NCBI GenBank assembly: GCA_017403825.1 | Contig: JAFRDO010000008.1 | Location: 1-58,549 of the forward strand | DNA: 58,549 nt | Reading direction: 5' to 3' | Source: Kiritimatiellia bacterium | GTDB taxonomy: Bacteria > Verrucomicrobiota > Kiritimatiellia > RFP12 > UBA1067 | Part shown: one piece after another, positions 16,729 through 26,009 of the stretch | Layout: each line of letters starts with the position of its first letter | Numbering within the stretch: the first letter of the stretch is position 1 | Program-made: the position numbers and the translations under genes | Notes under the pieces: model-generated | Told to the model about the DNA's origin: nothing | Seen by the model: only the letters and a program-made list of their open reading frames with translations | Database searches by the model: none

Positions 16729-17517
16729 ATGAAGACAATGGCAATGCTTGTGGCGGCTCTTGCGGCGGCGTCCGCCTTTTCGTTCGAAGACGTGCAGGTC
16801 ACGTACCGCGGGCGCGTCCGGGAGAACGGCGTCGCGCCCGCCGCGCAGACCGTTTCGATGACGTTCCGGCTCTACGCGAAAAAGAGCGATTCCGCTCCGT
16901 CGTGGACGACTGACATCCCGGCGGTCCGCATCGACACGAACGGGCTCTTTCAGGTGGCGCTGCGCGGCGAGGGCCTTGCCGGGGCCATAGACGCCGGCCG
17001 GGCCAACTGGATCGGCGTGTCGATCGGGGGCGGCAGGGAGCAGTATCCCCGCCAGGCGCTGACCGCAAGCCCGTTTGCGTCGAAGGCCACTGTTGCGGAA
17101 CGCCTGGCCGACTCGCCGTCGGTCAGGACCGCCTCGGTTGCGCGTGTCACGACGAAGACGCTCGCCGTGTCGGCTCTTTCGGTCGATGGTGCGGTGACAG
17201 GCCCGTCGTCCGCCGCCGCACCCGTCGATGTGAAGTTGACGAAGCCGTGGTGGACGCTTCCCGTCAAGGGGAACGTCCGTTTCTTCAGCGGCGCGGATCC
17301 CCGCGACCTTGGCACGCAGACGGCGTCCGGCGGCGGGTGCTCGTTCGGAACGGCCGACTGCAACTGCGTCGCGCTCTTCACTTCCGAGAGCTCCGACATC
17401 ATGCCGGGAATGTCGCTCTTCTTCAAGAAGAATGAAACGATAACGATTCCGTCTGCAACCGGTCTCGACAACGGAACGGTCGTCCGCTGCCGCCTGTACA
17501 AGATCGGCGTGGAGTGA
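16729..17517 (+). CDS. Secreted YQGRL-domain fibre-like protein C
   Basis: 262 aa. AAGGAGG precedes the ATG by about 9 nt; signal peptide MKTMAMLVAALAAASAFS. This is the clearest YQGRL domain of the set, residues ~22-118: 'VQVTYRGRVRENGVAP', 'VSMTFRLYAKKSDSAPSW', 'NGLFQVALRGEGLAG', 'EQYPRQALTASPFASKA'. A short stalk (~119-165) leads to a C-terminal beta domain with a Cys cluster ('GGCSFGTADCNC'). The gene runs up to the second giant gene, whose ribosome site overlaps its last codons, so the two are very likely co-translated. Function beyond secretion is unknown. Confidence 0.7.
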   Translation: MKTMAMLVAALAAASAFSFEDVQVTYRGRVRENGVAPAAQTVSMTFRLYAKKSDSAPSWTTDIPAVRIDTNGLFQVALRGEGLAGAIDAGRANWIGVSIGGGREQYPRQALTASPFASKATVAERLADSPSVRTASVARVTTKTLAVSALSVDGAVTGPSSAAAPVDVKLTKPWWTLPVKGNVRFFSGADPRDLGTQTASGGGCSFGTADCNCVALFTSESSDIMPGMSLFFKKNETITIPSATGLDNGTVVRCRLYKIGVE

Positions 17518-17531
17518 GAGGAGACGCGCAC

Positions 17532-20500
17532 ATGAAGAAGATTTTTCTCAAGATTGCAAGGTGTGCGGCCGCAGCGGTCGCGGCAGGCGCGGCTTCCCCG
17601 GTCCTGGCCGATTCGGCGTGGGAGCTCGTATCGCCGATGCCGTTTCCGCTCAACGGCGGCGCATCGTCCGACTGGCAGTCGGAAAACCTGGAGTCGCTCT
17701 ACCAGACAGGCGGCGGATTCGCGGCGGAAGGGCGCGAGTCCGAACAGCCAGTGGCCACGGAGCCGACGCAGGGCGCGGCGGCGTTCCGTCTGGAGCATGC
17801 GTCGTGGGGCTTCGGCATCTCCGAGATCGGCTCCGACTTCAACCTCGGCGAATGCTGCACCGACTTCCCCGCCGGCAAGATCGACTGGGAGGCGACGAAG
17901 ACGGCCATCACCAACTCCGCCGCCTACCGGGACGGCTATCTCTTCTATGTCGATTCCGCCACGAACGACGAAAGCCGCGTGATCTTCACGCGCGGCGGCG
18001 AAGTGTCCATACCGTGGAAGCTCGCGGGCGGCGCGGACGCGACGCAGACCTACACCATCGGGCAGACGACGATGGCGCGGCCCTATCGCATCTTCTGGAC
18101 GGAGTACCCGTTCAACGGGCCGAAGATCGACCTCTCGGCGCATCCGCACGTGCGGCTTCTCGGCGACCCCGCGATCGTGAACCCGGTCTACGAGGCGACG
18201 GCGACGAGCGCGCAGACGGGCGTCTCCAACCTCGTGCGCGGCGTCGTGTTCGACTCGTCCGCGAACGTGCTCCGGTGCTACAGCCGCGTCATCAACGAGG
18301 CGACGCGCGAGTACGACGGACCGGAGGGCCAGTTCGTCCTCGCCTACTACGACAGCGGCTCGAAGGACAACCTTGTCGCGACGATCGTCGTCGAGGCGTG
18401 CAATCCGGACGTGACGACCATCAAGGCGAGCGTCGGCGACGAGCTGCGGCCGACGGGCGGCGGCTACGACATCGAGGGGCTGGAGTCCCGGATCTCGCAG
18501 GGCGACAAGGAGGTGACGGGCGACAAGGCGTCCCCCTACGTCTACAAACACATGGGCAAGACGAACTGGAGCCCCAAGCACAATTCCTTGTTCGCCATCT
18601 CGCCGACGGACGCGACGACGACGAAGACGGGCGAAGCCGCGCCGTGGCGCGCGGACATCTACTGGATGTCCCCCGACCCGCTGGACGTCCTATGGCCGTT
18701 CGAGGAGGACTGGTACGAAATCTCCTGGCCCAAGTCCGCGCCGGCGTTCATCGTCACGGGCGACAATTACAACACGGGCCTGCCGATCATCGCGCCCACG
18801 AACTACACGACGAGCGTCTGCGACTACCAGTCGCCCGCGAACATCGCGACGGCAAGCAACGACGGGTGCGTCTCCGCGCAGGAGGCCGGATGGTTCACGC
18901 TCAAGGTCTTGGCGGACGACAACGTCTGGTTCCAGCCGTTCCGGGCCGTGCTGCGCACGGATCCCGCCTGTGCGCTCACGAACGCCGCGCCCTGGACGGT
19001 TGGGCACGAGATACGGCCCCTCGGCGGCGCGGCTGCCGCGAATACCGCGGACGCGGCCATGGAGGTTGACGGCAATCTCCCCGGCTACATCTACGCCGCC
19101 GCCAGCGGCGGCAACTGGAATCCGCGTCTCTACCACGAGCCGAAGCAGGATTCGATGGCGGATGGCGTCGATACCGCCAGCGACGACAAGGATCCCTTTG
19201 AAGACCTCGCATCGGCCATCTATCCCGTCAACACGTCTCATGCGCCGCTCGAGGTCTGGTGGCAGGGCTCGGTGAAGCAGGAGGGGATGTCGATGCCGAT
19301 CCGGTTCCCGTGCGTCGTCCAGCGCTATGCAATCGGCTGGCCGCGCGAAAAGGACGTGCAGAACATCGTGATCGCCGCGCAGCGCGGGTCGGACGGGCAG
19401 ATGTCCGGCGCTTCCGCCGCCGCCCTCTACCTGAACGCCGCGACCGACCGGGCGTTGCCGACAGGCGTCGAGGGTATCAATCCCGGCCTCGACACTGGCC
19501 TTACGTTCGGCTTTTGGGTGAATCCGTCGCCCAGCGGCGCCGGATCGCCGAAGACGACGGAAGGGTCTCTCGTCACCTTCAGCTCCGGCAGCGGCGGCGA
19601 GGCACTGGCGTTTCGGCTTCTCAGATCGTACGGCAAGAGCGTCGTCGTGCTTTCGACGACGGTCAGCGCGGGAATGAGCTGGACCCGCGAAGCGTCCGCA
19701 GAGATCCCCGACGACGAATGGACTTTCGTTTCGCTCGTCCTCGATCCGACGGAGGGCGCATCGCGTACCGCGCGGTTCTGCGTCGATGCGCATGAAGTCT
19801 GGACGGGCACGGTCGCGCTGGAGGTGCTCTTCAATGAATTCTCGTTCGGCCTCGGCGCGTGGCATCCGCTTATGGGCGGCACCGGAGTTCCCGCCGCGAC
19901 GGGTGTTGCGCTCGACAGCATTACCGCCTGGTCGGCGCCGCTCACGGTGGAGCAGCTGGCCGAGACCTGGCAGAAGATGGACGGCGCATCGGCGTTCGAC
20001 ATTGCGCGCCAGCTTCACTATTCGTTTGACGAGGCTGGCGACCTCGATCCGCTGACGGGGCTGCCGACCCGCTTTGCGTTCGACACCGTCGGCGGCAAGC
20101 GGCTGCTTTCTGTCGGACCGCTCAAGCTGTCGCCGGGCGCGCCGCATCTGTACAGCGGACTCGTCGCGACTGGCGGCAAGGTTGCTCCTGAGATATACTG
20201 GCAGAACGACCCCAACGCCGTCGGCTTCAACCCGAACGACGAGCATGCCTTCCTCGCCGATTCGCCGACCGGCGAAAAGATCGTCCATGCGCTGAGGTGC
20301 GACCTGGCGTCCGAAAACGGCTCCCAGCCGTTTGTGCTCGTGCAGTACGAGGACAACGGCAAGGGCGCGATGCGCGTGTACGGTGTGCAGCTCACGAACG
20401 CCGTCTATTCGACGCTCGGCTCGGCGCGCACTGCCGGACTCATGCTTACACCGCCGCATCCGCTCGACGGACTGGACAACGCAGGCAACGGCAAGAACTT

Positions 20501-23500
20501 CGCGCTCACCGTGTCGGCCGCGCCGACCAACAGTTTTGGCGAGGCAACGTCAGACTCGGAGGTCGTGTACTACGACCACTTCAAGCGCATGTGGGCTCGG
20601 CGGAACGGCGACGCGGACGCCTACTACTACTATGCCGTTCAGGAGGGGTTCTGGTTCCCGGACGTCGCCGCGCAGCCTGCGGTCGGCACGCTCGTCCCGT
20701 GGCTCTCGCGCGCCGTCACGAACACGGCGGACGTGCTCACGTCCGCGCCGATGCCGTGGCGGTGGAACGTGACGTGGCCGGACGACGCGACCGTTCCCAC
20801 GATGCGCGTCGCCCAGACGCTGACGAAGGCCGACGCGGGACTTCCCGAAGTGTGGAGCGCGTCGTCGATGGCGGTGGTGTTCCCCGCGCCGGAAAAGTCG
20901 AAAATGACGCGCGAGCGCGTGGTGCATCTCATCGACCCCACGGTGGAGCGGTCGCAGACGCTTGCCGTCGCGAAATCGTTCCCCGACGAATACGGCTTCA
21001 CGCTCGGCTCGTCCGGCACGACGCAGCTCAAGAGGGGCAAGTACTACTTCACGGGGCTTCCGCCGTCCATTTCCGACCGCTTCTACGTCGATGCCGCGAA
21101 CCAGAAGATGTGCCTCGTGGGGCAATACGTCGAAAAGGCGTCCGGCGGCAGCTATCTCCAGCTGAACGTGCTCGAACCGTCGGAGCGCGCCGCGCTGCGC
21201 GGCGTCTGCAAGGCGACGGGCGACGCGCTTTCGCGGTGGCAAAAGGCCGTCGATGCGCTCGCGACGGCGGAGGTGCTGCCCAACACGACTTCGCGCCGGG
21301 AGATCGCGGTGCCGAAGTCCGGCACCAACGGTGTGCAGAACGTCGAGACGGCGTACACGCCGGTCGACCACTATGCGCTTGTCGCCTCCGGCGAGGGCAC
21401 GGGGTACGTCACGCTCATCGAGAACGACTGCTCCAACACGACGATGGTGGCGGAAGGCTCGACCGTGTCCATGCACGTCGTCAAGGTGGTGCCTGAGCTG
21501 TATGCGGGCGGGCTCACCGTGATCGTCGACCCGATGAACAAGCTCTCCGAACAGCTGACGGTCGCCTACACCTCGCCGTTCGGCGCGGCGGCGAACGACT
21601 TCGAGTTCGAGTGGCGGCGTATCGAGACGCAGACGGACGGCTCCGTGCCGACGAACTATCCCGACTGGCGCATCTACGGCGGTGCGGCGACGGCCGGGCG
21701 CACGGCGATCCTGCTGGGCGCGGCGGGCGCGGACCTCAAGGACCTCCAGAACATGTACTACGCGCTGCGCTACCGCGCGAAGGCGGGCGCCGCGGCGCAT
21801 GACGTCACGGGCGACACGTGGAGCGACTGGTGCGGGCCGACGCTCGCCGAGGGCTGGGTACAGCGCGTCCTCAATTCGGTGACGCCGTTCGCGCAGCGGT
21901 GCGCGGACTTTGCCAGCTACACGAGCGACATAGGCTACTCCATGCTCGAGCAGATCGGCGCGCCGTACCACGGCGACGTGGCGCTCAACAACGACAACCT
22001 GAACAACATCGGCCTCCTGGAGCTCTACCAGACCGTCCTCAACAAGGCCGAATCGATGTCGCTCGCGCTCGGCGCGAAGACCGACGCGGGCGTCAACAAG
22101 CAGCTGCTGCTGGCCGCGTCGCGCATAGCCGAGCTGTACGGCATCCTCGGCGACGAGGCGTACTCCGACGCCAAGAACCCGACGATCGGACAGGTGTTCA
22201 ACGGGACGGTGTACGATTCGGACAGCTTGAGTTCGTCTGTTTTCTGCTTCCAGAACCAGCTGCCGACGCTCCTCGACGAGGAGCTGGCGCTGCTGCGCGG
22301 GCGCACGTCAGCCGTTGCGCCGAACATGAAGACCTACCCCTACTACAACCGCCTCATCTGGAACTTCACGAAAGGCGTCACGGAGGGGGAGGTCGCCTAC
22401 GTGAACAACTACATGATCCGCGGCATCGACGGACAGATCACAGTGGAGGAGGCCGCGAAGCAGTATCCGCAGGGCCACGGCGACGCCTACGGGCACTACC
22501 TAAGCATGGTCAAGAGCTTCTACCATCTCGCGCGCAACCCGTACTTCGACTGGTATGCGTCGATGACGGAGATGCTGGTCGGCGACTCGATCGTCAACGT
22601 TGACTACTTCGACGAAGAGAAGTTCGCCGAGGCCGCAGGCAAGCTCGCCAGGACCGCGCTCGACACGATCGACCTCACCGCGCGAAAGGCGTGGAAGGAT
22701 GCCGACGGCGTGGCCGGCGCGGGCTACTTCGACGCGGACGCGGAGCAGGCGTTCGGCTACGGCGAATGGGCGACGCGCGGCGGATACGGCGCCCTCTGCA
22801 ACTGGGCCGTCGTGAACGCGCTTTTGCCGACGAACGGGACGCCCGCGAACGCCGTATTCGAGGACAAGGGCATCAAGCGCATCAATCGCTCGACGGCGAG
22901 TTCGCTCGCGTACCTGCCGTCCGCCGTCGCCGACATCCAGCGGAAGCTCGACGCGCTCGACGCCGGCATGAACCCGCTTGGGCTTTCCGACAACGCGATC
23001 CCGTTCGACATCGATCCCTCCGAGGTCAACGGCGACACCGCGACCGCGATACCGCACTTCGAGCAGATACTCGCGCGCACCGAAAAGGCGCTCCAAAACG
23101 CAAAGACAATCCTCGACTTCGCGCATGAGTTCGGCTCCCGCGTCGCACTGATCGCCCTGCAGGAGGCCGAGGCCGTCAACGAGCACGAAAAGACCGAGGT
23201 GGAGTACAACAAGAACCTGATCGCCATCTACGGTAGGCCGCTCGCAGGCGACATCGGTCCGGGCGGAACCTATCCGCAGGGCTACAACGGCCCCGACATC
23301 TACCACTACATGTACATCGACCTCGCGCCGTACGGTCTCAAGTCCGTGGACAGCGCCCTGTCGAAGACGTTCGTCAAGTACAAGCTTGGCGACAACAGTC
23401 CAGTCGTAAACGCATGGAATCTGGAATACGTGGAAAACTCCACGATCGCCGTGAGCTACACGCTCACGCCCGACGGGATCCCGCAGGCGAAATCCGACCT

Positions 23501-25307
23501 CGGGGCACGGCACACGGAAGGCTCTATCCAGGCCGCCTACCGCGACTTTCTTGCGGCGTACGTCAGCGTGAAGCAGAAAATAGGCTCCTACGACAAGGCG
23601 AAGACGCGGCTCGAGACCGAGTGCAGCATCGCCAAGACGAAGCTTCGCATGGCCGGGGCCGATCTCGCGTTCGACGAGATTCTGAACGGGTACAAGATTT
23701 ATAAGGCAGTGGTGGACTATGCCACCAGCATGGTGGTCAACGCATTGGAGTTCTCGAAGGGCAAGGTTGCCGACGTCTCGAGTCTGGCCTACACGAGCGC
23801 CCCCAAGATCATCGGCGCGGGGCTTGTGGTGAACACCGACCCGTCGTCCATCGTCGGTGCCGTCGCTGTGGCGGCGGAGGCCGCGGCGAACGCCACACTC
23901 GGCGCGGCCATCTATGGCGCAAAGGCCACCCAGCTGACGCATACGCTTTCCGGTTCGCTTCTTGAACTCGTCTTCAAGGGCGTCAAGGACGGGTTCGACT
24001 ACTACAACGCCGAGGTCTCTTCCTGGGAGCGTCTCAAGAGTGCGATCGACAACGTCAGCACGGCGGCGAACAACCTCCAGAGCGCCTACGCCGCGCTGGT
24101 CGCCGCCGAGCAGGCGTACCGCGCGAAGATTGCGGAGGGCGACACGCTCCGCGAAGAGCTGGCGATGACGCGCCGCCACTGGGCGAACGCGGCGACCCGC
24201 ATCCGGTATGCCGACATGTACGACCGCATCCAGCGCAACAACGCGCTCACCAAGTACACGACGGCATTCGACACCGCGCAGCGCTACGTCTACATGCTCG
24301 CGAAGGTCTATGACTACGAGACGGGGCTGCTTTCGTCCGACCCCTACGCGGGCGATTCGTTCATGCGCAACGTGATCGCCGCCCGCGCTCTAGGCGAGAG
24401 CGGCGTCACCACCGAGCAGAACTCGACGCTCTGGGACGCCGTCACGCGCATGAGCGCCAACTGGGACGCCTTGAAGGGACGCCTCGGCATCAACAACCCA
24501 GAGACCACGACCAAGTGGTTCTCGCTCAGGTACTCGCTCTTCAGGATCAAGCCAGGGACGGAGGGCGACGCGGCGTGGCGCGATGCGCTCCAGGCCTGCT
24601 GGCGCGACGACCTCTGGTCCGACTCCGAAATCGCCCGCTACTGCCAGCCGCCGCAGAACGACGCCACGCCGCTCGCCGCCGAGCCGGGCCTCGTAATCAC
24701 GTTCCCGACGGCAATCAACCTTGCGGAGAACTTCTTCGGGCGTCCGCTCCTCGGCGGCGAGACGACGTACAGTTCAAGCGACTATGCCGTAAAGCTCTAT
24801 GGCGCGGGCCTCAGGTTCGTCGGCTATGACGGACTCGCCGTCCAGACGCCATCCGGCCTTGCCGCCGATCCGAACGTGTATCTTGTCCCCGTCGGACGCG
24901 ACTACATGCGCGCACCCGCCGGGACGACGCGCAAGACGCTGACGTTCAGGGTGATCGACCAGGTGATGCCGCTGCCCTACGAAAGCGGCGACCTTGCGGG
25001 CCTTCTCGGCAACCCCGAATGGATTTCGACCCTCTCCGCCGGGGACGGAGCGGCGACGATCCGCCGCCATTCGACAATGGCGGTGCTCGGCGGCGACGAG
25101 GTGACGTCGAGTCGGCTCTTCGGGCGCAGCGTGTGGAACGACCGCTGGCTCCTGGTCATTCCCGCAAGCTCGCTTTCGAGCGATCGCGTGAACGCGCTCA
25201 AGACGTTCATTCACGGCCTCGACACGAACAAGGACGGCCAGGTGGACGTGCCGGGCGTCTCCGACATCCAGATTGGCTTCAAGGCCTACTCGCGGAGCGG
25301 GAACTGA
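17532..25307 (+). CDS. Giant secreted protein 2, tentative TcA-like C-terminal architecture
   Basis: 2,591 aa, paralogue of giant 1. The ATG at 17532 is chosen over 17514 for its AGAGGAGA site and its standard signal peptide (MKKIFLKIARCAAAAVAAGA). It shares with giant 1 the N-terminal beta modules, 'NPNDEHAFL', 'FTLGSSGT', 'KYYFTGLPPSISDRFY', 'MLEQIGAPYHGDVALNNDNL', 'YPQGHGDAYGHY' (~1645), a long helical region (~2000-2267) and the ending 'GFKAYSRSGN'. It differs by a LamG/concanavalin-like domain at ~620-815 in place of giant 1's jelly roll, and lacks a ~120-aa insert that giant 1 carries near 1280-1415. The terminal third has a helix/beta order like TcA toxin subunits (tentative). It probably acts outside the cell with the YQGRL proteins encoded just upstream. 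Confidence 0.75.
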   Translation: MKKIFLKIARCAAAAVAAGAASPVLADSAWELVSPMPFPLNGGASSDWQSENLESLYQTGGGFAAEGRESEQPVATEPTQGAAAFRLEHASWGFGISEIGSDFNLGECCTDFPAGKIDWEATKTAITNSAAYRDGYLFYVDSATNDESRVIFTRGGEVSIPWKLAGGADATQTYTIGQTTMARPYRIFWTEYPFNGPKIDLSAHPHVRLLGDPAIVNPVYEATATSAQTGVSNLVRGVVFDSSANVLRCYSRVINEATREYDGPEGQFVLAYYDSGSKDNLVATIVVEACNPDVTTIKASVGDELRPTGGGYDIEGLESRISQGDKEVTGDKASPYVYKHMGKTNWSPKHNSLFAISPTDATTTKTGEAAPWRADIYWMSPDPLDVLWPFEEDWYEISWPKSAPAFIVTGDNYNTGLPIIAPTNYTTSVCDYQSPANIATASNDGCVSAQEAGWFTLKVLADDNVWFQPFRAVLRTDPACALTNAAPWTVGHEIRPLGGAAAANTADAAMEVDGNLPGYIYAAASGGNWNPRLYHEPKQDSMADGVDTASDDKDPFEDLASAIYPVNTSHAPLEVWWQGSVKQEGMSMPIRFPCVVQRYAIGWPREKDVQNIVIAAQRGSDGQMSGASAAALYLNAATDRALPTGVEGINPGLDTGLTFGFWVNPSPSGAGSPKTTEGSLVTFSSGSGGEALAFRLLRSYGKSVVVLSTTVSAGMSWTREASAEIPDDEWTFVSLVLDPTEGASRTARFCVDAHEVWTGTVALEVLFNEFSFGLGAWHPLMGGTGVPAATGVALDSITAWSAPLTVEQLAETWQKMDGASAFDIARQLHYSFDEAGDLDPLTGLPTRFAFDTVGGKRLLSVGPLKLSPGAPHLYSGLVATGGKVAPEIYWQNDPNAVGFNPNDEHAFLADSPTGEKIVHALRCDLASENGSQPFVLVQYEDNGKGAMRVYGVQLTNAVYSTLGSARTAGLMLTPPHPLDGLDNAGNGKNFALTVSAAPTNSFGEATSDSEVVYYDHFKRMWARRNGDADAYYYYAVQEGFWFPDVAAQPAVGTLVPWLSRAVTNTADVLTSAPMPWRWNVTWPDDATVPTMRVAQTLTKADAGLPEVWSASSMAVVFPAPEKSKMTRERVVHLIDPTVERSQTLAVAKSFPDEYGFTLGSSGTTQLKRGKYYFTGLPPSISDRFYVDAANQKMCLVGQYVEKASGGSYLQLNVLEPSERAALRGVCKATGDALSRWQKAVDALATAEVLPNTTSRREIAVPKSGTNGVQNVETAYTPVDHYALVASGEGTGYVTLIENDCSNTTMVAEGSTVSMHVVKVVPELYAGGLTVIVDPMNKLSEQLTVAYTSPFGAAANDFEFEWRRIETQTDGSVPTNYPDWRIYGGAATAGRTAILLGAAGADLKDLQNMYYALRYRAKAGAAAHDVTGDTWSDWCGPTLAEGWVQRVLNSVTPFAQRCADFASYTSDIGYSMLEQIGAPYHGDVALNNDNLNNIGLLELYQTVLNKAESMSLALGAKTDAGVNKQLLLAASRIAELYGILGDEAYSDAKNPTIGQVFNGTVYDSDSLSSSVFCFQNQLPTLLDEELALLRGRTSAVAPNMKTYPYYNRLIWNFTKGVTEGEVAYVNNYMIRGIDGQITVEEAAKQYPQGHGDAYGHYLSMVKSFYHLARNPYFDWYASMTEMLVGDSIVNVDYFDEEKFAEAAGKLARTALDTIDLTARKAWKDADGVAGAGYFDADAEQAFGYGEWATRGGYGALCNWAVVNALLPTNGTPANAVFEDKGIKRINRSTASSLAYLPSAVADIQRKLDALDAGMNPLGLSDNAIPFDIDPSEVNGDTATAIPHFEQILARTEKALQNAKTILDFAHEFGSRVALIALQEAEAVNEHEKTEVEYNKNLIAIYGRPLAGDIGPGGTYPQGYNGPDIYHYMYIDLAPYGLKSVDSALSKTFVKYKLGDNSPVVNAWNLEYVENSTIAVSYTLTPDGIPQAKSDLGARHTEGSIQAAYRDFLAAYVSVKQKIGSYDKAKTRLETECSIAKTKLRMAGADLAFDEILNGYKIYKAVVDYATSMVVNALEFSKGKVADVSSLAYTSAPKIIGAGLVVNTDPSSIVGAVAVAAEAAANATLGAAIYGAKATQLTHTLSGSLLELVFKGVKDGFDYYNAEVSSWERLKSAIDNVSTAANNLQSAYAALVAAEQAYRAKIAEGDTLREELAMTRRHWANAATRIRYADMYDRIQRNNALTKYTTAFDTAQRYVYMLAKVYDYETGLLSSDPYAGDSFMRNVIAARALGESGVTTEQNSTLWDAVTRMSANWDALKGRLGINNPETTTKWFSLRYSLFRIKPGTEGDAAWRDALQACWRDDLWSDSEIARYCQPPQNDATPLAAEPGLVITFPTAINLAENFFGRPLLGGETTYSSSDYAVKLYGAGLRFVGYDGLAVQTPSGLAADPNVYLVPVGRDYMRAPAGTTRKTLTFRVIDQVMPLPYESGDLAGLLGNPEWISTLSAGDGAATIRRHSTMAVLGGDEVTSSRLFGRSVWNDRWLLVIPASSLSSDRVNALKTFIHGLDTNKDGQVDVPGVSDIQIGFKAYSRSGN

Positions 25308-25840
25308 TGATAGTGAATAGGGAATTGGCAATATCACTTTGGGCCGTTCTGCTCGTCACGTTTTCAGTGTGCGCTGAACGCGCCCCAACCCCCAACCCCC
25401 AATCCCCAACCCCCAACTTTTCAACTCATTCATATACGAACCACGCCGGGAACGCGGTTTCGGGCGTCGTCGTGGCGCTTGACTCACGCACGGCGACGAT
25501 TTCAAACGCGACGGAAACCTTGAAGCTGCCGCTCTCGATCTTCCCCGAACCGGAGCAGCGGCGGATTGCGGCGGACTTCCTCCTTCGCCAAACGGACTGC
25601 TCGCCGGGGACGGCTCGCCCCACCAACCTGCTGCGTGTGCCGGATGCCGTAAAGCGGGCGATAGCCGGGGCGGAGAAGGCGATGGCGCGTTCGCGCAAGC
25701 GCGCGGAGAAGGGACTTTGCTCAAAAGAAGAGAGCGATGCCTTCTGCGAGAAGTCCGCGTCCGCGCTCAAGAGCTACCTTGACAAGCAGGTCAGCTCTGG
25801 CGTGATCACTCCGGCCGAGCGAAAGGCCCTTGGCCGCTGA
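25307..25840 (+). CDS. Small exported SHD1-like protein
   Basis: 177 aa. The ATG overlaps the giant gene's stop (TGATGA), so translation is probably coupled; no strong separate ribosome site is seen. After a hydrophobic leader (LAISLWAVLLVTFSVC) comes a repeat-encoded low-complexity stretch (APTPNPQSPTPNFS). Residues ~43-82 ('YTNHAGNAVSGVVVALDS' ... 'LKLPLSIFPEPEQRRIA') fit an SHD1/SLA1-homology-like domain, a small beta fold common in exported PVC proteins. The C-terminal half is helical and charged, with 'VITPAERKALGR' at the end. The role is unknown; it may be an accessory of the giant protein. Confidence 0.6.
   Translation: MIVNRELAISLWAVLLVTFSVCAERAPTPNPQSPTPNFSTHSYTNHAGNAVSGVVVALDSRTATISNATETLKLPLSIFPEPEQRRIAADFLLRQTDCSPGTARPTNLLRVPDAVKRAIAGAEKAMARSRKRAEKGLCSKEESDAFCEKSASALKSYLDKQVSSGVITPAERKALGR
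25383..25425. repeat. CCCCAACC / TTTTCAAC low-complexity repeat after a signal peptide
   Basis: Iterated CCCCAA(C/T)CC units followed by CTTTTCAAC, in frame just after the leader of the small SHD1-like protein. On the other strand it reads as the iterated GGGGATTGGGG-type repeat known from several phyla. Confidence 0.65.
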
Positions 25841-25906
25841 CTTCCGTTATCCGAACACGGCCATGGTACCGGGCTGTTGCGGCGGCGGCGCGCGGCGCGG
25901 GGTGCA

Positions 25907-25936
25907 TTGACTTTCGGGCGCTCATTTTGATATACT
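25907..25936 (+). promoter_or_regulatory. Sigma70 promoter of the ribosomal-protein operon
   Basis: TTGACT at 25907-25912 and TATACT at 25931-25936, 18-nt spacer, ~74 nt before the L25 gene. This is the best -35/-10 pair in the window. Confidence 0.75.
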
Positions 25937-26009
25937 AACAAAGTTTTATCCGCGAGAGTGTAGCGCGTGTGCGCGAGAGTATTGCGGGAAATTACCAGAA
26001 AAGGCAAGA

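Noticed and set aside
3963..25307. A complete Tc insecticidal toxin complex
   Set aside because: No TcB or TcC/RHS gene is present, and the N-terminal halves are LamG or jelly-roll modules. Only the terminal third looks TcA-like.
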